DNA of 64,000 bases from Humulus lupulus (taxonomy: Eukaryota; Streptophyta; Magnoliopsida; Rosales; Cannabaceae). Numbering within the stretch: the first letter of the stretch is position 1; each line of letters begins with the position of its first letter. Made by a program: the position numbers and the translations under genes. Positions 45,345 to 57,007 of the stretch are shown piece after piece. The DNA lies in the NCBI RefSeq assembly GCF_963169125.1, contig NC_084798.1, positions 169,413,980 to 169,477,979 on the forward strand, in the 5' to 3' direction. The notes below the pieces were generated by a model, which was not told the DNA's origin, did not search any database, and saw only the letters and a program-made list of their open reading frames with translations.

Positions 45345-46179
45345 ATTTCTTTAGGTGTATAACGTTCCATGTCTATGGGACTGCTTCTCCATTAGGCCGA
45401 GCTAGTTTAAAGGTCCCTTCCTTCACAACCTCTATTATCTGATAGGTTCCTTCCCAGCTTAGTCCCAAGACTCCATCCTTGGGATCCTTACTGGCTAAGA
45501 AGACTCTTCGGAGCACCAGGTTGCCTAAGTTAAAGATGCGTCTCTTGACCTTTGAGTTGAAATAACGAGTGATCTTTTGTTGATAATGCGCGAGCTTCAG
45601 CTGCGAAGCTTCTACTTTTTCATCAATTAGGTCGAGGGACGCGCTGAGCAATTTTTCGTTCTGGTCTCGGTCAAATGCCCGGACTCTATGCGAGGCTATC
45701 TTTGCTTCGACAGGAAGGACAACCTCGCTCCCAAAAGTCAGGGAGAAAGGAGTGTGACCCATTGAAGTTTGGTGTGAGGTCTGGTACGCCCACAACACCT
45801 GGGGGAGCTATTCAGGACAAACTCCCTTGGCTTCATCCAACCTCTTCTTAAGGTTCGCTTTTAGTGTCTTGTTCACAGCCTCGACCTGTCCATTAGCATG
45901 GGGGTAGGCCACAGAGGAAAAACTTTTAATTATGCCATGCCTCTTATAGAATTCGGTGAAGAGGTCGCTATCGAACTGGGTTCCGTTATCCGACACGATC
46001 TTCTTTGGCAACCCGAATCCGCAGACAATATTCTTAACCACAAATTTGAGGACCCTCTTTGATGTAATCGTCGCTAGAGGGTCCACTTCTGCCCATTTCG
46101 TGAAGTAGTCAATAGCCACCACCGCATAGCGAACTCCTCCTTTTCCCGTGGGCAGGGGACCAACTAAATCAATTCCCTA
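45345..46179 (-). pseudogene. Tat2 integrase
   Basis: Core motifs are IDYFTKWAEVDPLATITSKR, IVSDNGTQFDSDLF (second catalytic aspartate kept) and GQVEAVNKTLKANLKKRL (glutamate). The C-terminal part is FGSEVVLPVEAKI and SWEGTYQIIEVVKEGTFKL. TAG at 46177-46179 (replacing a conserved tryptophan position), 45808-45810 and 45373-45375 interrupt a single frame. It is closely related in layout to the Tat1 integrase. Confidence 0.9.
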
Positions 46180-47142
46180 GACCGCGAACAGCCACGGGGA
46201 CGAGATCATCTTCAGCTCGACTGGAGGGGCTCGGGCGATCGTGGCGAACCGCTGGCACTTGTCGCACTTTTGGACATAAGAAATCGAGTCCTTCGATAGA
46301 GTGGGCCAATAATATCCTTGCCTTAATATCTTCAAGGCCAGGTTTTGCCCCCCAGCGTGATCTCTACAAAATCCCTCATGCATCTCCTGCAGAATAGTTT
46401 TTGCTTCGCCTGGCAGAACACACCGTAGAAGAGGTAAAGAAAGACCACGCTGGTACAACGTCCCGTCTACCATTGTATACCTCGGAGCTTGGTAAAGTAT
46501 CCTCCTCGCGTCGTTTCGCTCCTCAGGTAACTTTCCTGCTGTGAGGTACTCGACTATGGGAGTCATCCAGGTTAGCCTGATGTCGATCATCTCGACCTCC
46601 CTCCCAGTTTCCTCTATGCTTGGCCTTTCCAAGAATTCCACCGGTACCAGGCCCAAGGTTTCGGCCTCTCCGGACGTGGCGAGCTTTGCTAAGGTGTCAG
46701 CATTGGCATTCTGCTCCTGAGGTATCTGCTCAACTAGGTTGTGCTCAAATGCGGACAACTCCTTTTTTACCTTGCCCAGGTAGGCCGCCATCTTGGTTCC
46801 CTGCGCTTGGTATTCTCCTGATACCCGATTTACCACGAGCTGGGAATCGCTATAGCACTAGACGGAGCTGGTCTTCAGCTCCTGTGCCACCCTTAGCCCA
46901 GCCAATAAAGCTTCGTACTCGGCCTCGTTGTTGGATGCTTTGAATCTGAACCGCAACACGGAGTGGAAACGATGTCCCTCCGAAGATATCAAAATGACTC
47001 CAGCTCCGGATCCGTTCTCGTTAGACGAACCGTCCACAAAGACTTTCCACGAGGCTTGTACTGGTTCTTCCACTGGTTCCTCTTGGAATCCCGTGCATTC
47101 TGCTACAAAATCAGCCAGAGCTTGGCTTTTGATCGCAGTTCA
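46180..47142 (-). pseudogene. Tat2 second RNase H and integrase zinc region
   Basis: VFVDGSSNENGSGAG and NNEAEYEALLAGLRVAQ mark the additional RNase H domain of Tat elements. EYQAQGTKMAAYLGKVK follows. HEGFCRDHAGGQNLALKIL and KCDKCQRF form the integrase zinc region. TAG at 46858-46860 splits the RNase H, and TGA at 47140-47142 bounds it. Confidence 0.88.
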
Positions 47143-48309
47143 CGGCACGTACAGTATCTCGAATGGGCTGAGCCCAATAGCCCACTTCAAAAGACGCCCC
47201 GATGCCTCAGGTTTCTGCAAAACCTTCCTTAAAGGTTGATCGGTTATGACGTGGATTGAATGGGACTGGAAATACGACCTGAGCTTTCTGGAGGTTGTGA
47301 TAAGGCAGAACGCCATTTTTTCCATCATCGGATATCTAGACTCGGCTTCGAGAAGCCTCTTGCTAATGTAGTAGACCGGCTTCTGAGACCGGTCTTCCTC
47401 ACGAACCAGCACGATGCTGGCTGCGTCTTCCGTTACAGCTAGGTAAAGAAAAAGAGGCTCTCCTGCTGTTGGCTTAGATAACACGGGTGGCTCAGCTAAA
47501 TGTGCTATTAGGTCGAGGAAAGCACGCTCACACTCATCGGTCCACTCAAATTTTTTATTTCCCTAGAGCAGGTTATAGAATGGCAAACACTTGTCGATTG
47601 ATTTGGAAATGAACCGATTAAGGGATGCCACCCTTCCTATTAGACTTTGGATGTCTTTTCGCGACTGGGGTGATGGCATCTCGAGTAGGGACCTGATTTT
47701 ATCGGGGTTCGCCTCTATTCCTCTGGTGTTGACTATGAAACCCAGAAATTTTCCTGACGCTACCCTGAAGGTACACTTTTGGGGATTCAGCCTCATGTCG
47801 TACTGTCTTAGAATCTTAAAGCACTCCTTCAGGTCGGGGGCATGGTTATCGGCAGTTTTCGACTTGACCAACATGTTGTCAACGTACACTTCCATGTTTT
47901 TCCCGATCTGATTAGCAAACATCCTGTTGACCAATCTCTGATATGTAGCTCCTGCATTCTTCAACCCGAACGGCATGACCTTGTAACAATAAACGTTAGT
48001 TGGGTTCATGAAGCTAGTGTGTTCCTGGTCCATAGGATTCATGGTGATCTGGTTATAGCCTAAGTATGCATCCATAAAGGACATGAGCTCGTGCCCCGCG
48101 GTGGCATTTACCAATTGGTCAATTCTCGGCAAGGGGAAGCAGTCTTTGGGGCAGGCTTTATTCATATCGGAAAAGTCGATGCATGTCTGCCACTTCCCGT
48201 TGGGCTTCGGGACCAAAACAAGATTGACGACCCAGATCGGGTATTTTGCCTCGCGAATAAAACCGCACCTTAAGAGCCGAGCTATTTCCTCTTCTAAGGC
48301 CTCAGCTCA
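47143..48309 (-). pseudogene. Tat2 reverse transcriptase and first RNase H
   Basis: RT motifs are TCIDFSDMNKACPKDCFPLP, FGLKNAGATYQRLVN and EVYVDNMLVKS, where the catalytic YVDD is changed to YVDN. The first RNase H includes KPVYYISKRLLEAESRYP and HVITDQPLRKVL. TAG at 47563-47565 and TGA at 48307-48309 interrupt an otherwise single frame. The altered catalytic aspartate would inactivate RT even without the stops. Confidence 0.9.
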
Positions 48310-49206
48310 GGTCGTGCCCAGGCGCCATTGTTTCTGGGACTTCGCAGGCACGTTTTTGTCTAAGTTGAGGGTGTGCATGGTGACGCTTGGGCTGATCCCT
48401 ATTATGTCTTCATGAGACCAGGCGAACACATCTAGATTCTCTTGTAGAAATCTCAGCAGCTCCACCTTCCTCTCATTACACAGGTTTTTCCCGAGCTTCA
48501 CCACCTTCGAGGGGTCTTTCAGATCGATGTTCACCTCTTCGAGTTCTTCGATGGCCTGGAGCTCGGATTTATCTTCGCCTATCCTGGGGTCGATATCATC
48601 ATTCAAGGTGATACCTTCCCCATTGGCTTCTTGAGGTTTTTTTATCTCAAGAATAGGTCCTACTTCCTGAGATTCCTCATGCTCGCTTTGAATGGTCATC
48701 GTCTGCTGCCCGGGTCGTGATTTTCCCTTCATGGAAATGCTATAGCATTCCCTAGCAGCAAGTTGATCACCTTAGACCGTACATGTCCCCGTAGAGGAGG
48801 GGAACTTGACTGCGAGATGGCGGATAAAAGTTATGGCCTCAAATGCCATCAACGTAGGCTGGCCCAGAATAACATTGTAGGCGGTGGGAAAATCGATAAC
48901 CACGAACTCGAGGAGCTTAGAGACAGTTTGGGGCCCCTCTCCCAAGGTTATTACTAGCTCGATTGTTCCTATCGCTGTCGAACCTTCTCCAGAAAATCCA
49001 TACAGCATCATGGAGGTGGCCTTCAGCCGGTGACAGACAATCCCATTTTCTCCAGCGTAGACCGGAATAGCAGGTTCACCGAACTCCCATTATCGACCAG
49101 TATCCTCCTAACTCTCCGGTTGGTGAGCTGGGCGGTTATGACTAGAGGATCGTTATGGGGGAACTGGACATGACCAACGTCCTCCTCGGTAAAAATGATT
49201 GGTTGC
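48310..49206 (-). pseudogene. Tat2 protease C-terminal region, cut by Athila
   Basis: The part 49011-48772 contains YGFSGEGSTAIGTIELVITL and TAYNVILGQPTLMAFEAI, the downstream half of the Tat protease region. The linker to RT (48732-48310) follows, with DVFAWSHEDIIGISPSVTMH. A TAA lies at 48772-48774. Upstream of 49011 the frame is degraded, and at 49206 it meets the Athila LTR. The protease active site should lie right of the window. Confidence 0.8.
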
Positions 49207-50598
49207 TGTTGCGATAATTTTTGCTATGCAAGTGCACACAGTCGCGAACTTGTAATAAAATGGTAAAACCAAGTATCGTCCTCAAGGACTGAATTATCAA
49301 TTACCAGTCAATTAATCTCTTGTTCTATTTGATGAATTAAAACTTCTTGATTTTTGTAAAATACAGCAAAAGAACCGATAAAGTGCAGAAATAATAATCG
49401 ACAATTAAATAGCATAATAACTAATAGTAAAAACTCTTAATTCAATCACTGAGAAACAATTAGGATATTCAATCTCATCAACTATCCTTCCTATTATTCC
49501 CTAATGCCAAGTATGAATTCTTCTTATTTTTACCTAATTCAATTAACAAGTTGAGACAGCAGCCTATAATCATTCTATGAATTATAAACTCAACCTAGGT
49601 GACAATTTCCTATATTTCTATGGTAAATTGAACCACAAAGGTAGCATTAAATTCCACAACTTAATAACAGTTACACAATTAATTCAGATACTTTCGTTCT
49701 AAATTAGAATTATGTCCAATATAACCACAGCATAATTAAATCTCACTTCTCAGATTTTGACTTAAAAACATATATATATATGACTAAAGATGGCCAATCA
49801 ATAATCAATCTATAAGAACAGGTTATAAGGAATTGAAGAAGATTGAAGAAGAGGAAATTAAAATTGCATTAGGTCATAATAGAAATTCAAGTGATTCAAT
49901 TGAACATCCTAAACAGAAAATTAGTTCATAGTCATAGTGCTAATCACAACATAATTTAAAGATAACATCAAAAAGAAAAACATGTAAAAATACTCTAAGC
50001 TTGAGCCTTCAACACCAGAACTCCTCCCTCCGTCCGTACGTCCTTCTCTCTTCTTTTTCGTCCTTTAAAACCTAGGATTTTTTAGATTTTAGAGAGGCGG
50101 GCCGCGGCTCTACATACACTATGCCGCGGCCCGTGTCAAAATTTCTGGGCAGACTATCCTTTCAATGCCGCGGCTCTCTGAAACCATGCCGCGGCCCGCA
50201 TCATTGTCTTCTGGGCAGAATGCCCATCCATGCCGCGGCTCTATCTAGCCATGCCGCGGCCCGAAGATGTCCTCAAAAACCATGCTTCTGTTTCTCCCCC
50301 TAGCCGCGGCCCTACTTTGATCAAGCCGTGGCTCTTAAGGAATTCTTCAATTCTTCAAGTTTTCATCCCAAAATTTCACCAACACTTCCAAATGGTATTG
50401 AGAACCATTCTTGATCAAAATATGATGAAAAACTCGATTATTTCTTCCCTTTCTTTGGCATTTCCTTCCACATGCTCAATTCTTCCTGATATTCACAAAA
50501 ACAACCAAACAAAGCGTAAACCCGCGCTAAAACAAGGAAAAACAAAATAAAAGACTACTAAAAACATCACCAAGACATCATAAAAACTAGACTCATCA
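49207..50598 (-). repeat. Athila 3' LTR (left copy)
   Basis: Plus-strand ends TGTTGCGATAA and GACTCATCA, 1392 bp, followed by the PPT. Against 59627-61019 I found a 1 bp T-run indel near 49218, a C/T at about 49636 and an A/T at about 49912. The right end is inferred from TG...CA and the PPT, since the identity to the other copy continues past it. It contains the GCCGCGGC array. Confidence 0.8.
50097..50335. repeat. GCCGCGGC array in Athila LTR (left copy)
   Basis: Seven GCCGCGGC cores plus a one-base variant, arranged mostly as pairs of GCCGCGGCTCT and ATGCCGCGGCCCG about 20-25 bp apart, with pairs repeating about every 62-66 bp. Some units share CTGGGCAG between pairs. Ends with CTTAAGGAATT, which also ends the array at 53690-53896. 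Confidence 0.92.
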
Positions 50599-50614
50599 AA
50601 CTCCCCCAAACTTA
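50599..50614 (-). other. Athila polypurine tract (first unit)
   Basis: On the minus strand this reads TAAGTTTGGGGGAGTT, directly next to the proposed LTR start (TGATGAGTC). Three further look-alikes occur upstream in the envelope-position region. Confidence 0.7.
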
Positions 50615-51942
50615 ACCTTTACTCGCCCTCGAGTAAAGACCAAGTTAAACTAACAAAAAGAAACAAACACAAAAACGAACAAGTTAAACCATCATTACCA
50701 TCTACACTGCTTTGCCAACACTCATGAAATCTCAATTGCAATATTTATAACCAGAATTTCAGCTCAATTGCCTTAAAGTCCAACTTATACAGTTCAATTA
50801 GGGAAATCAATAATATATCATGAAAATGACTACAATACTTGCATTCTATCATATATGCTCAACTCATTCCAGACAATTCCACAAACCAAATCTACAATAT
50901 GCTTGCATTAATCGACCTTCTCCACTAATGTCAACAACACATGTTTTGAAATCAACAGGACTTTCACAGGTTATAGTGTTAGGCTTAGGTAAGGGTAGAT
51001 GAAATTCTCATTTAAGCTCAATCATTACCATAAGCATAAAACCTTAAAACCAACCAAAATTTTTCTTTACCACACCCAAAATCACCCTTTTATACAATTA
51101 GAGAGAGAGATGACAACACTTTTCATTATTTTCTTCTTTTCTTTTTCTAGACTTATCACTTTTTTTTTTTTTTTTTTTTCAAATCACACTCCCCCAAACT
51201 TATTATTTTCTATATATAAATATGATCAAGGAGTGTGACAAAGTGATATTATTCTTTTTTCTTTTTTTTTTCTCAAAGACTTCTCTCTCTCTTCTTTTTG
51301 TACAATCATACTGTATTCCAATCATAACAACCTCTTACTATTTTTCCTTCTTCTTTCCCACAGATTATATGCTTATGATAACAAAAGGAAAGGAAAACAA
51401 AAATAAAGAAGTTAAGAAATTTAGGCTCAAATAGTATGATCAAGAACAAAAACCAAATTCAAGGCTCAAAAGGGTAACTAAGGATAATTAACTCAAGGTC
51501 GGCTTGAAAGGCACAATCGATCCAACAAAAAAATTGCCTAAATCACTTTTCTAAACACATGTCATCAAGAATTTCGCCTCAAAAGCCAAATAATGCAAGT
51601 TCTATTAGATTCAAATTGTCATTCCACCAACCCTAGTCAAACACATATAATACAATCCAAAATGTTATCTTTTCAAAACATATTAAAAATTTCCCACAGA
51701 ACTTTTTAAATTCAACTCTAAAACAATTGAACCAAGCACACAGTTGAATTCAATTTCCTTTTCACGAGCAAAGACAAAGCAAGTACAGACAAGAATGATG
51801 GTTTAACTTTTACACTACAGAAAACTAAACTAAACTAAACAACGCAGAAAACAAAATAAGCTCCCCCCCAAACTTAAGACGCACATTGTCCCCAATGTGA
51901 TAAAGAAAAAGAACAAGGGAAGAGAACTTACCTGACGCCACA
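50615..51942 (-). other. Athila region between PPT and the envelope-position gene
   Basis: AT-rich with long T runs (for example 51160-51180 and 51258-51272). No supported gene. Short open frames on the plus strand are low in complexity. PPT look-alikes occur at 51189-51202 and 51861-51876, and a perfect hairpin (CACATTG, TCCC, CAATGTG) at 51880-51897. Confidence 0.65.
51880..51897. other. Perfect hairpin next to a PPT-like motif
   Basis: CACATTG, four-base loop, CAATGTG. On the minus strand it precedes the PPT-like AAGTTTGGGGGGGAG. The same pairing recurs at 62301-62318. Confidence 0.75.
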
Positions 51943-53241
51943 TCAGTATGGCGGTGGAGGTGGTGGAGGTGGCCACTGATATGGAGTGTACTGTGGCGGT
52001 GGAGTGAAATAATTCTCATCGGCTGAACTCATAGTCCACCTCATGACCAAGGTATTCAACTCCTCAATGTGAGCCCGCCCATATTCATTTTGTTGCACCA
52101 TAAAGTCATTATAGTGCTGATTTTGCGCCTGCTGCGATTGGATTAAATACTGATTTTGTTGAATAATGTAATCCAATCGAGCATGCGTACGCTGCGTGTG
52201 CTCATCCATCGGTCCTCCAATTGCCAAATTTTCATGTGGGTTGCTGGGACCCGCTTCTTCTACTTCCTCCTCCTCAGCGTGATCAGGGCCCCCTGTTTCA
52301 TCAGCCCGGCTGCGCTTATTTGGCTGAGTAGAGTCAGGCTGCGTAAGACAGGCTGGAGGGAAGGCCGTAAACAAGGTCTGATTGATGGCCCCCATTGGCC
52401 TCCGGACTAGATCGCTGGAAAAGGTTGGTACCTCATAAGTGCTACATAAAGTCGAAAGGAAGGTACCATGGGCGACACCAGCGGTAGTGTTGAATCGACT
52501 GATGTTGCGTATGCTATATCGAATAATGCGGCCCACATCGACCTTCTTTTGAGTCATGATAGCGTACACTAACAAACAACGCTCTCGATCAACAGAAGAC
52601 AGGTGAGACGTCGGCAGTAAACGTGCACACACAAAATAAAACCACGCCTTCGCCACTGGGTTTAGCTGCCACCTGAACAACTCTTTGGGCCTCCCAATAT
52701 GATAACTGAAACGTGCCCCTTCCATACTCAAGACTGCAGCCACCGCATCATAGTCTGGCTCCTCGAAATGGGCTAACTGCCAGTATTCATCCTCTTGTGC
52801 AGAAAAAGAGGGAAGACCCAGTAATTGGTTGAATGCATAGGCTGATGTAGGCACCAATTTGCCTTTGACAAAATTATTCTGCTCTGCATCTTGATAGGAG
52901 AAATTGGCGAAAAATTCATATATAATAGAGCAGTTGGCTGAATCCACATGGTTCGAGTCACAAAACAAATTCCATCTTCGACGCACTATTTCAGCTTTTA
53001 TAAGTTCATAACCAGGGTGTTGTACAGCAGGGGCCTCATCAAAGTCAAACCCCCTTTCCCTTACCACCGATCTTTTATAAATCTTTTTAAACAACTCGGC
53101 AGCATCCTTACTCACAAAAATATTCGTGTCATACTCAGCTGGGGCAGGTGGTGTTGGTGGTGGTTGAGTGCGTGATGAGGATGCTTTCTTGGAGGAGGTA
53201 CCTCTAGGGGGATTTCGCTTAGGACCCATAATATCTTTCAA
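51943..53241 (-). CDS. Athila envelope-position protein, putative plant transposon protein domain
   Basis: An intact 432-codon frame starting MKDIMGPKRNPPRGTSSKK. It has a low-complexity Ser/Pro N terminus, then a globular domain at about residues 45-230 with RERGFDFDEAP, FANFSYQDAEQNNFVKGKLV and AFNQLLGLPSF. This resembles the putative plant transposon protein family (PF20167). Acidic linker, Gln/Asn-rich stretch and proline-rich end (WPPPPPPPPY) follow. I see no signal peptide or membrane segment, so an envelope function is not supported. ATG at 53241 is the first in frame. Role unknown. Confidence 0.82.
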   Translation of the reverse strand: MKDIMGPKRNPPRGTSSKKASSSRTQPPPTPPAPAEYDTNIFVSKDAAELFKKIYKRSVVRERGFDFDEAPAVQHPGYELIKAEIVRRRWNLFCDSNHVDSANCSIIYEFFANFSYQDAEQNNFVKGKLVPTSAYAFNQLLGLPSFSAQEDEYWQLAHFEEPDYDAVAAVLSMEGARFSYHIGRPKELFRWQLNPVAKAWFYFVCARLLPTSHLSSVDRERCLLVYAIMTQKKVDVGRIIRYSIRNISRFNTTAGVAHGTFLSTLCSTYEVPTFSSDLVRRPMGAINQTLFTAFPPACLTQPDSTQPNKRSRADETGGPDHAEEEEVEEAGPSNPHENLAIGGPMDEHTQRTHARLDYIIQQNQYLIQSQQAQNQHYNDFMVQQNEYGRAHIEELNTLVMRWTMSSADENYFTPPPQYTPYQWPPPPPPPPY

Positions 53242-54097
53242 AAAGAACCAACTAAACCCCCAAATATGCTCTCAAGAACTTGAGTATTCTTTCCTTTTTG
53301 GTGTCACTCCCCCCAAACTTACTAATTACCACAATCAACACCCCAAACACTAATTCCCACAATCAATAGCCTCAAACAATAATGCCCACAATCAATAGCC
53401 TTTAACAATAATTCCCACAATCAAAAATTGGCAAAACCCTTAATCTTCTCACAAGAACAACAAAGAACAATCCACAACACCACAATGCAATCTAATCTCT
53501 AATCAAAAGTATTAGATTAGAGAAGATACACTTACTTGAATGGCACAAAAATCCTTCTTGTGGTCTCCTTGACTGATGGAAGTCTCAAACAAAATTAGAG
53601 AGAAAAGAAGTTTTGAGTGTGAGTAAGATTGTGAGAGTGAATGAATGGGATAATGGCTGATTTATGGCTTTTTATCCCAATTTTCGGACTAGGGCCGCGG
53701 CATTACCTTGACTATGCCGCGGCCCGCATCAAATTTCCACATTGGAATGCCGCGGCCCTCTTAGACATATGCCGCGACCCGCCTTGTGATTCTGGGAAAA
53801 CTTGGGATCAATGCCGCGGCCCCCCTCATTTATGCCAAATCCGTGAGCCTCTGGAACCCCCCAATGCCACGGCATCATAGGGCTATGCCGCGGCCCTTAA
53901 GGAATTTTTAATTTTTTTTTTTTTTTTATTTTAATTTTTTTTTTTTTTTTCACGTTTTTCACGATTCTAAAAGTCTAAAAATAAACCAAATATCCATTGT
54001 TTACAAATACAAAAGTAAAAAAAAATAATATGTAAAATATAGGGTGCCTCCTACAAGCGCTGTCGTTAACGTCATTTAGCCGGACGCGGAACCCTCT
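53242..54097 (-). other. Athila non-coding stretch between envelope-position gene and pol
   Basis: Contains a PPT-like motif (53307-53321), four ACAATCAA-type short repeats (53330-53425), the second GCCGCGGC array (53690-53896) and two long T tracts (53909-53952). Next to the pol end is GGTGCCTCCTACAAGCGCT, a motif I associate with Athila-type elements. No gene is supported. Confidence 0.7.
53690..53896. repeat. GCCGCGGC array in Athila internal region
   Basis: Five GCCGCGGC cores and two one-base variants, again as pairs repeating about every 62-66 bp, with ATTCTGGG between them. The array ends CCCTTAAGGAATTTTT, like the array in the LTR, so the two arrays look related by duplication. Confidence 0.9.
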
Positions 54098-57001
54098 TCA
54101 GAGAGGCTTCAGAAGGAGGATAGACTTCGCTTGATCAAAACTACCACCCAAGTAGGGCTTCAATCTCTGACCATTGACTTTAAATGAATCACCTGAGTTG
54201 CCCCGAACTTCTACAGAACCATAAGGAAAAACTTGAACTACAGTGAATGGTCCTGACCATCTTGACTTCAATTTGTCAGGAAACAGTCGAAGTCTTGAAT
54301 TGAACAGAAGTACCTGCTGCCCTGGTTGGAACTCCCTTCTGATTAAGTTCTTGTCATGCCAAGCCTTTGTTCTTTCTTTATAAATCTTAGCATTCTCATA
54401 AGCCTCATTTCTGAACTCGTCAAGTTCATTCAGTTGCAACAGTCTTCTTTCACTAGCGGCACTCCAATCATAATTTAACTTTTTCATAGCCCAAAATGCC
54501 CTATGCTCCAATTCAACTGGTAGATGACACGCTTTACCAAACACCAACCTATAAGGAGACATGCCTATTGGTGTTTTGAATGCAGTTCTGTATGCCCAAA
54601 TCGCATCATCTAACTTTTTCGACCAATTTTTCCGCGAACTGTCAACAGTCTTCTCAAGGATGCTCTTGATTTCTCTGTTCGAAACTTCAGCTTGCCCATT
54701 TGATTGAGGATGATAAGGCAAAGCTTTTCGGTGATAAACTCCATAACGAGCCAGCAGTGCATCCAATTGCTTATTCACAAAGTGTTTCCCTTCATCGCTA
54801 ATCAGAGCTCGGGGAGTGCCAAATCTAGTAAAAATATGTTTATGCAGAAAATTAAGCACAGTTTTACCATCATTGGCTCTAGTTGCTGCAGCCTCCACCC
54901 ATTTGGATACATAATCCACTGCCAATAGAATATATTCATTGTTGTAAGACGGTGGAAAAGGCCCCATGAAATCGATGCCCCATACGTCAAACATTTCCAC
55001 CTCAAGAATCCCTTGTAGAGGCATTTCGTTTCTCCTCGAGATATTGCCAGTTCTCTGACATCTATCACAGGCCTTGACAAACACATTGGCATCCTTGAAT
55101 AATGAAGGCCAATAGAAACCGCTTTGTAATACCTTAGCCGCCGTTCTTGATGCTCCAAAATGCCCTCCGCATTGTTGAGTATGACAGTGATTAAGAATGG
55201 ACTGCGTCTCTTCTTCAGGAACGCACCTTCTGATAATCTGATCAACACAGTGCCTATAGAGAATAGGTTCCTCCCAATAGTAGTGTTTCACCTCAGAAAA
55301 GAATTTCTTTAATTGCTGCTTTGACATTTCAGAAGGCACAATTTTTGCAACCAAAAAGTTCACTATGTCTGCAAACCACGGGACAGCTAAAGTCTCACTT
55401 ACCCCAAACAACTGCTCATCAGGAAAATGATCATTGATTTGCACTGCTTTCTTATTTTCAGTCTCCTCCACCTCAAGTCTAGAGAGATGATCAGCTACCA
55501 CATTCTCGCTGCCCTTCTTGTCACGAATCTCCATGTCAAATTCTTGAAGCAACAGAATCCATCTAATCAAGCGGGGCTTGGCATCTTTCTTTGACATCAA
55601 GTATTTAATGGCAGAGTGATCAGTGTAGACAATCACCTTGTTACCAATCAGATATGGTCTGAATTTATCGCAAGCAAACACAATAGCTAGCAACTCTTTT
55701 TCTGTAGTGGCATAATTAAGCTGAGCATCATTTAGAGTCCGACTAGCATAGTAAATAGACCTGAATACCTTATCAATCCGCTGTCCCAGAACTGCCCCCA
55801 CTGCGTAATCACTGGCATCACACATCAACTCAAAAGGCAATTCCCATCTCGGAGCTATCACAATTGGAGCAGAAATAAGCTTTTCTTTCAAGAAATTGAA
55901 CGCCCTCAAACATTCGTCATTAAAATCAAAGACAACTCCATTCATAAGAAGATTCGAGAGAGGCTTTGACACCTTTGAGAAATCTTTGATGAATCTTCGA
56001 TAGAACCCAGCGTGACCAAGAAAACTTCTAACTCCTTTGACTGAAACTGGTGGAGGCAGCCTTTCAATGGTAGAAATTTTCGCTCTATCTACCTCAATTC
56101 CCTCACTTGAAATTTTATGGCCAAGGACAATCCCCTCTTTCACCATAAAATGGCATTTCTCCCAATTCAACACCAGATTAGCCATCTCACAACGACGCAG
56201 CACGTTCTTTAAATTACCCAAACAGAGGTCGAATGATGAGCCAAAAACAGAGAAGTCATCCATGAAAATCTCAATACACCGGTCTACCATGTCTGAAAAT
56301 ATGGCCATCATGCACCGTTGAAATGTTGCAGAGGCATTGCATAGTCCAAATGGCATTCTCCTGAAAGCAAATGTGCCATAAGGACATGTGAAGGTTGTTT
56401 TCTCTTGATCCTCTGGTGCAATAGCGATCTGATGATACCCAGAATACCCATCCAAGAAACAGTAGTAGCTGTGGCCTGCCAATCTGTCAAGCATCTGATC
56501 AAGAAAAGGCAAAGGAAAATGATCCTTCCTTGTTGCCTTATTGAGCTTGCGGTAGTCTATACAAATCCGCCACCCCGTTACAGTCCTTGTTGGAATGAGT
56601 TCATTGTTCTCATTTTTCACCACAGTCATTCCACCCTTCTTAGGTACCACTTGCACAGGGCTCACCCATGCACTATCAGAAATTGGGTAGATCACCCCAA
56701 CATCCAACCATTTAAGAATCTGATCCAATACTACATCCTTCATGGCTGGATTGAGTCTTCTCTGGGCCTCTATGGATGGCTTGCTATTCTCCTCCAATAA
56801 AATTTTATGCATCACTGTCGCTGGGCTTATTCCTCTAATATCTGCCAATGTCCACCCAATGGCCAATTTATGCTCCCTTAGAACCCTCAACAGTTTCTCC
56901 AATTCTACCTTTGACAAGTCAGCTGACACAATGACCAGTAAAGTTTCATTCTCTCCCAAATAAGCATATTGCAAGTGATCTGGGAGGACCTTTAATTCCA
57001 A
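54098..57001 (-). CDS. Athila pol: reverse transcriptase, RNase H, integrase
   Basis: Intact 967-codon frame. RT carries [20 protein letters not shown] and the catalytic [12 protein letters not shown] (about residue 245). RNase H carries [26 protein letters not shown] and [10 protein letters not shown]. The integrase has an HHCC zinc region ([12 protein letters not shown] to CDRCQRTGN), first aspartate [11 protein letters not shown], second aspartate [12 protein letters not shown] and glutamate in [13 protein letters not shown]. It shares its frame with gag and begins after a single TAG at 57014-57016. The ATG at 57001 gives a formal start, but expression by readthrough or as a mutated fusion is likelier. 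Confidence 0.92.
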   Translation of the reverse strand: MELKVLPDHLQYAYLGENETLLVIVSADLSKVELEKLLRVLREHKLAIGWTLADIRGISPATVMHKILLEENSKPSIEAQRRLNPAMKDVVLDQILKWLDVGVIYPISDSAWVSPVQVVPKKGGMTVVKNENNELIPTRTVTGWRICIDYRKLNKATRKDHFPLPFLDQMLDRLAGHSYYCFLDGYSGYHQIAIAPEDQEKTTFTCPYGTFAFRRMPFGLCNASATFQRCMMAIFSDMVDRCIEIFMDDFSVFGSSFDLCLGNLKNVLRRCEMANLVLNWEKCHFMVKEGIVLGHKISSEGIEVDRAKISTIERLPPPVSVKGVRSFLGHAGFYRRFIKDFSKVSKPLSNLLMNGVVFDFNDECLRAFNFLKEKLISAPIVIAPRWELPFELMCDASDYAVGAVLGQRIDKVFRSIYYASRTLNDAQLNYATTEKELLAIVFACDKFRPYLIGNKVIVYTDHSAIKYLMSKKDAKPRLIRWILLLQEFDMEIRDKKGSENVVADHLSRLEVEETENKKAVQINDHFPDEQLFGVSETLAVPWFADIVNFLVAKIVPSEMSKQQLKKFFSEVKHYYWEEPILYRHCVDQIIRRCVPEEETQSILNHCHTQQCGGHFGASRTAAKVLQSGFYWPSLFKDANVFVKACDRCQRTGNISRRNEMPLQGILEVEMFDVWGIDFMGPFPPSYNNEYILLAVDYVSKWVEAAATRANDGKTVLNFLHKHIFTRFGTPRALISDEGKHFVNKQLDALLARYGVYHRKALPYHPQSNGQAEVSNREIKSILEKTVDSSRKNWSKKLDDAIWAYRTAFKTPIGMSPYRLVFGKACHLPVELEHRAFWAMKKLNYDWSAASERRLLQLNELDEFRNEAYENAKIYKERTKAWHDKNLIRREFQPGQQVLLFNSRLRLFPDKLKSRWSGPFTVVQVFPYGSVEVRGNSGDSFKVNGQRLKPYLGGSFDQAKSILLLKPL

Positions 57002-57007
57002 CGGTGG

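Larger units (their letters stand above)
37855..49206 (-). mobile_element. Ty3/gypsy Tat-clade retrotransposon 2 (Tat2), truncated by Athila insertion
   Basis: The 3' LTR is at 37855-38626, followed by PPT, antisense gene, tandem repeats, then integrase, RNase H, RT and the end of the protease region on the minus strand. The rest (protease start, gag, 5' LTR) is cut off at 49206 by the Athila insertion and should resume right of the window. It is inserted in the copia 5' LTR after TTAAC (37850-37854). pol keeps one frame with eight stops, so it is inactive. Confidence 0.9.

Noticed and set aside
50999..51434. Plus-strand small open frames in the Athila region, repeated at 61420-61855
   Set aside because: Low-complexity Phe/Ser-rich translations of T-rich tracts, with no family resemblance.
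49207..53579. Reading the entire repeated block as one very long Athila LTR (over 4.3 kb) carrying a gene
   Set aside because: It would leave only about 6 kb of internal sequence, no good PPT at the far end, and an LTR holding several PPT-like tracts. A 1.39 kb LTR has TG...CA ends, an adjacent PPT and an element length normal for Athila. The differences between copies also cluster in that 1.39 kb.
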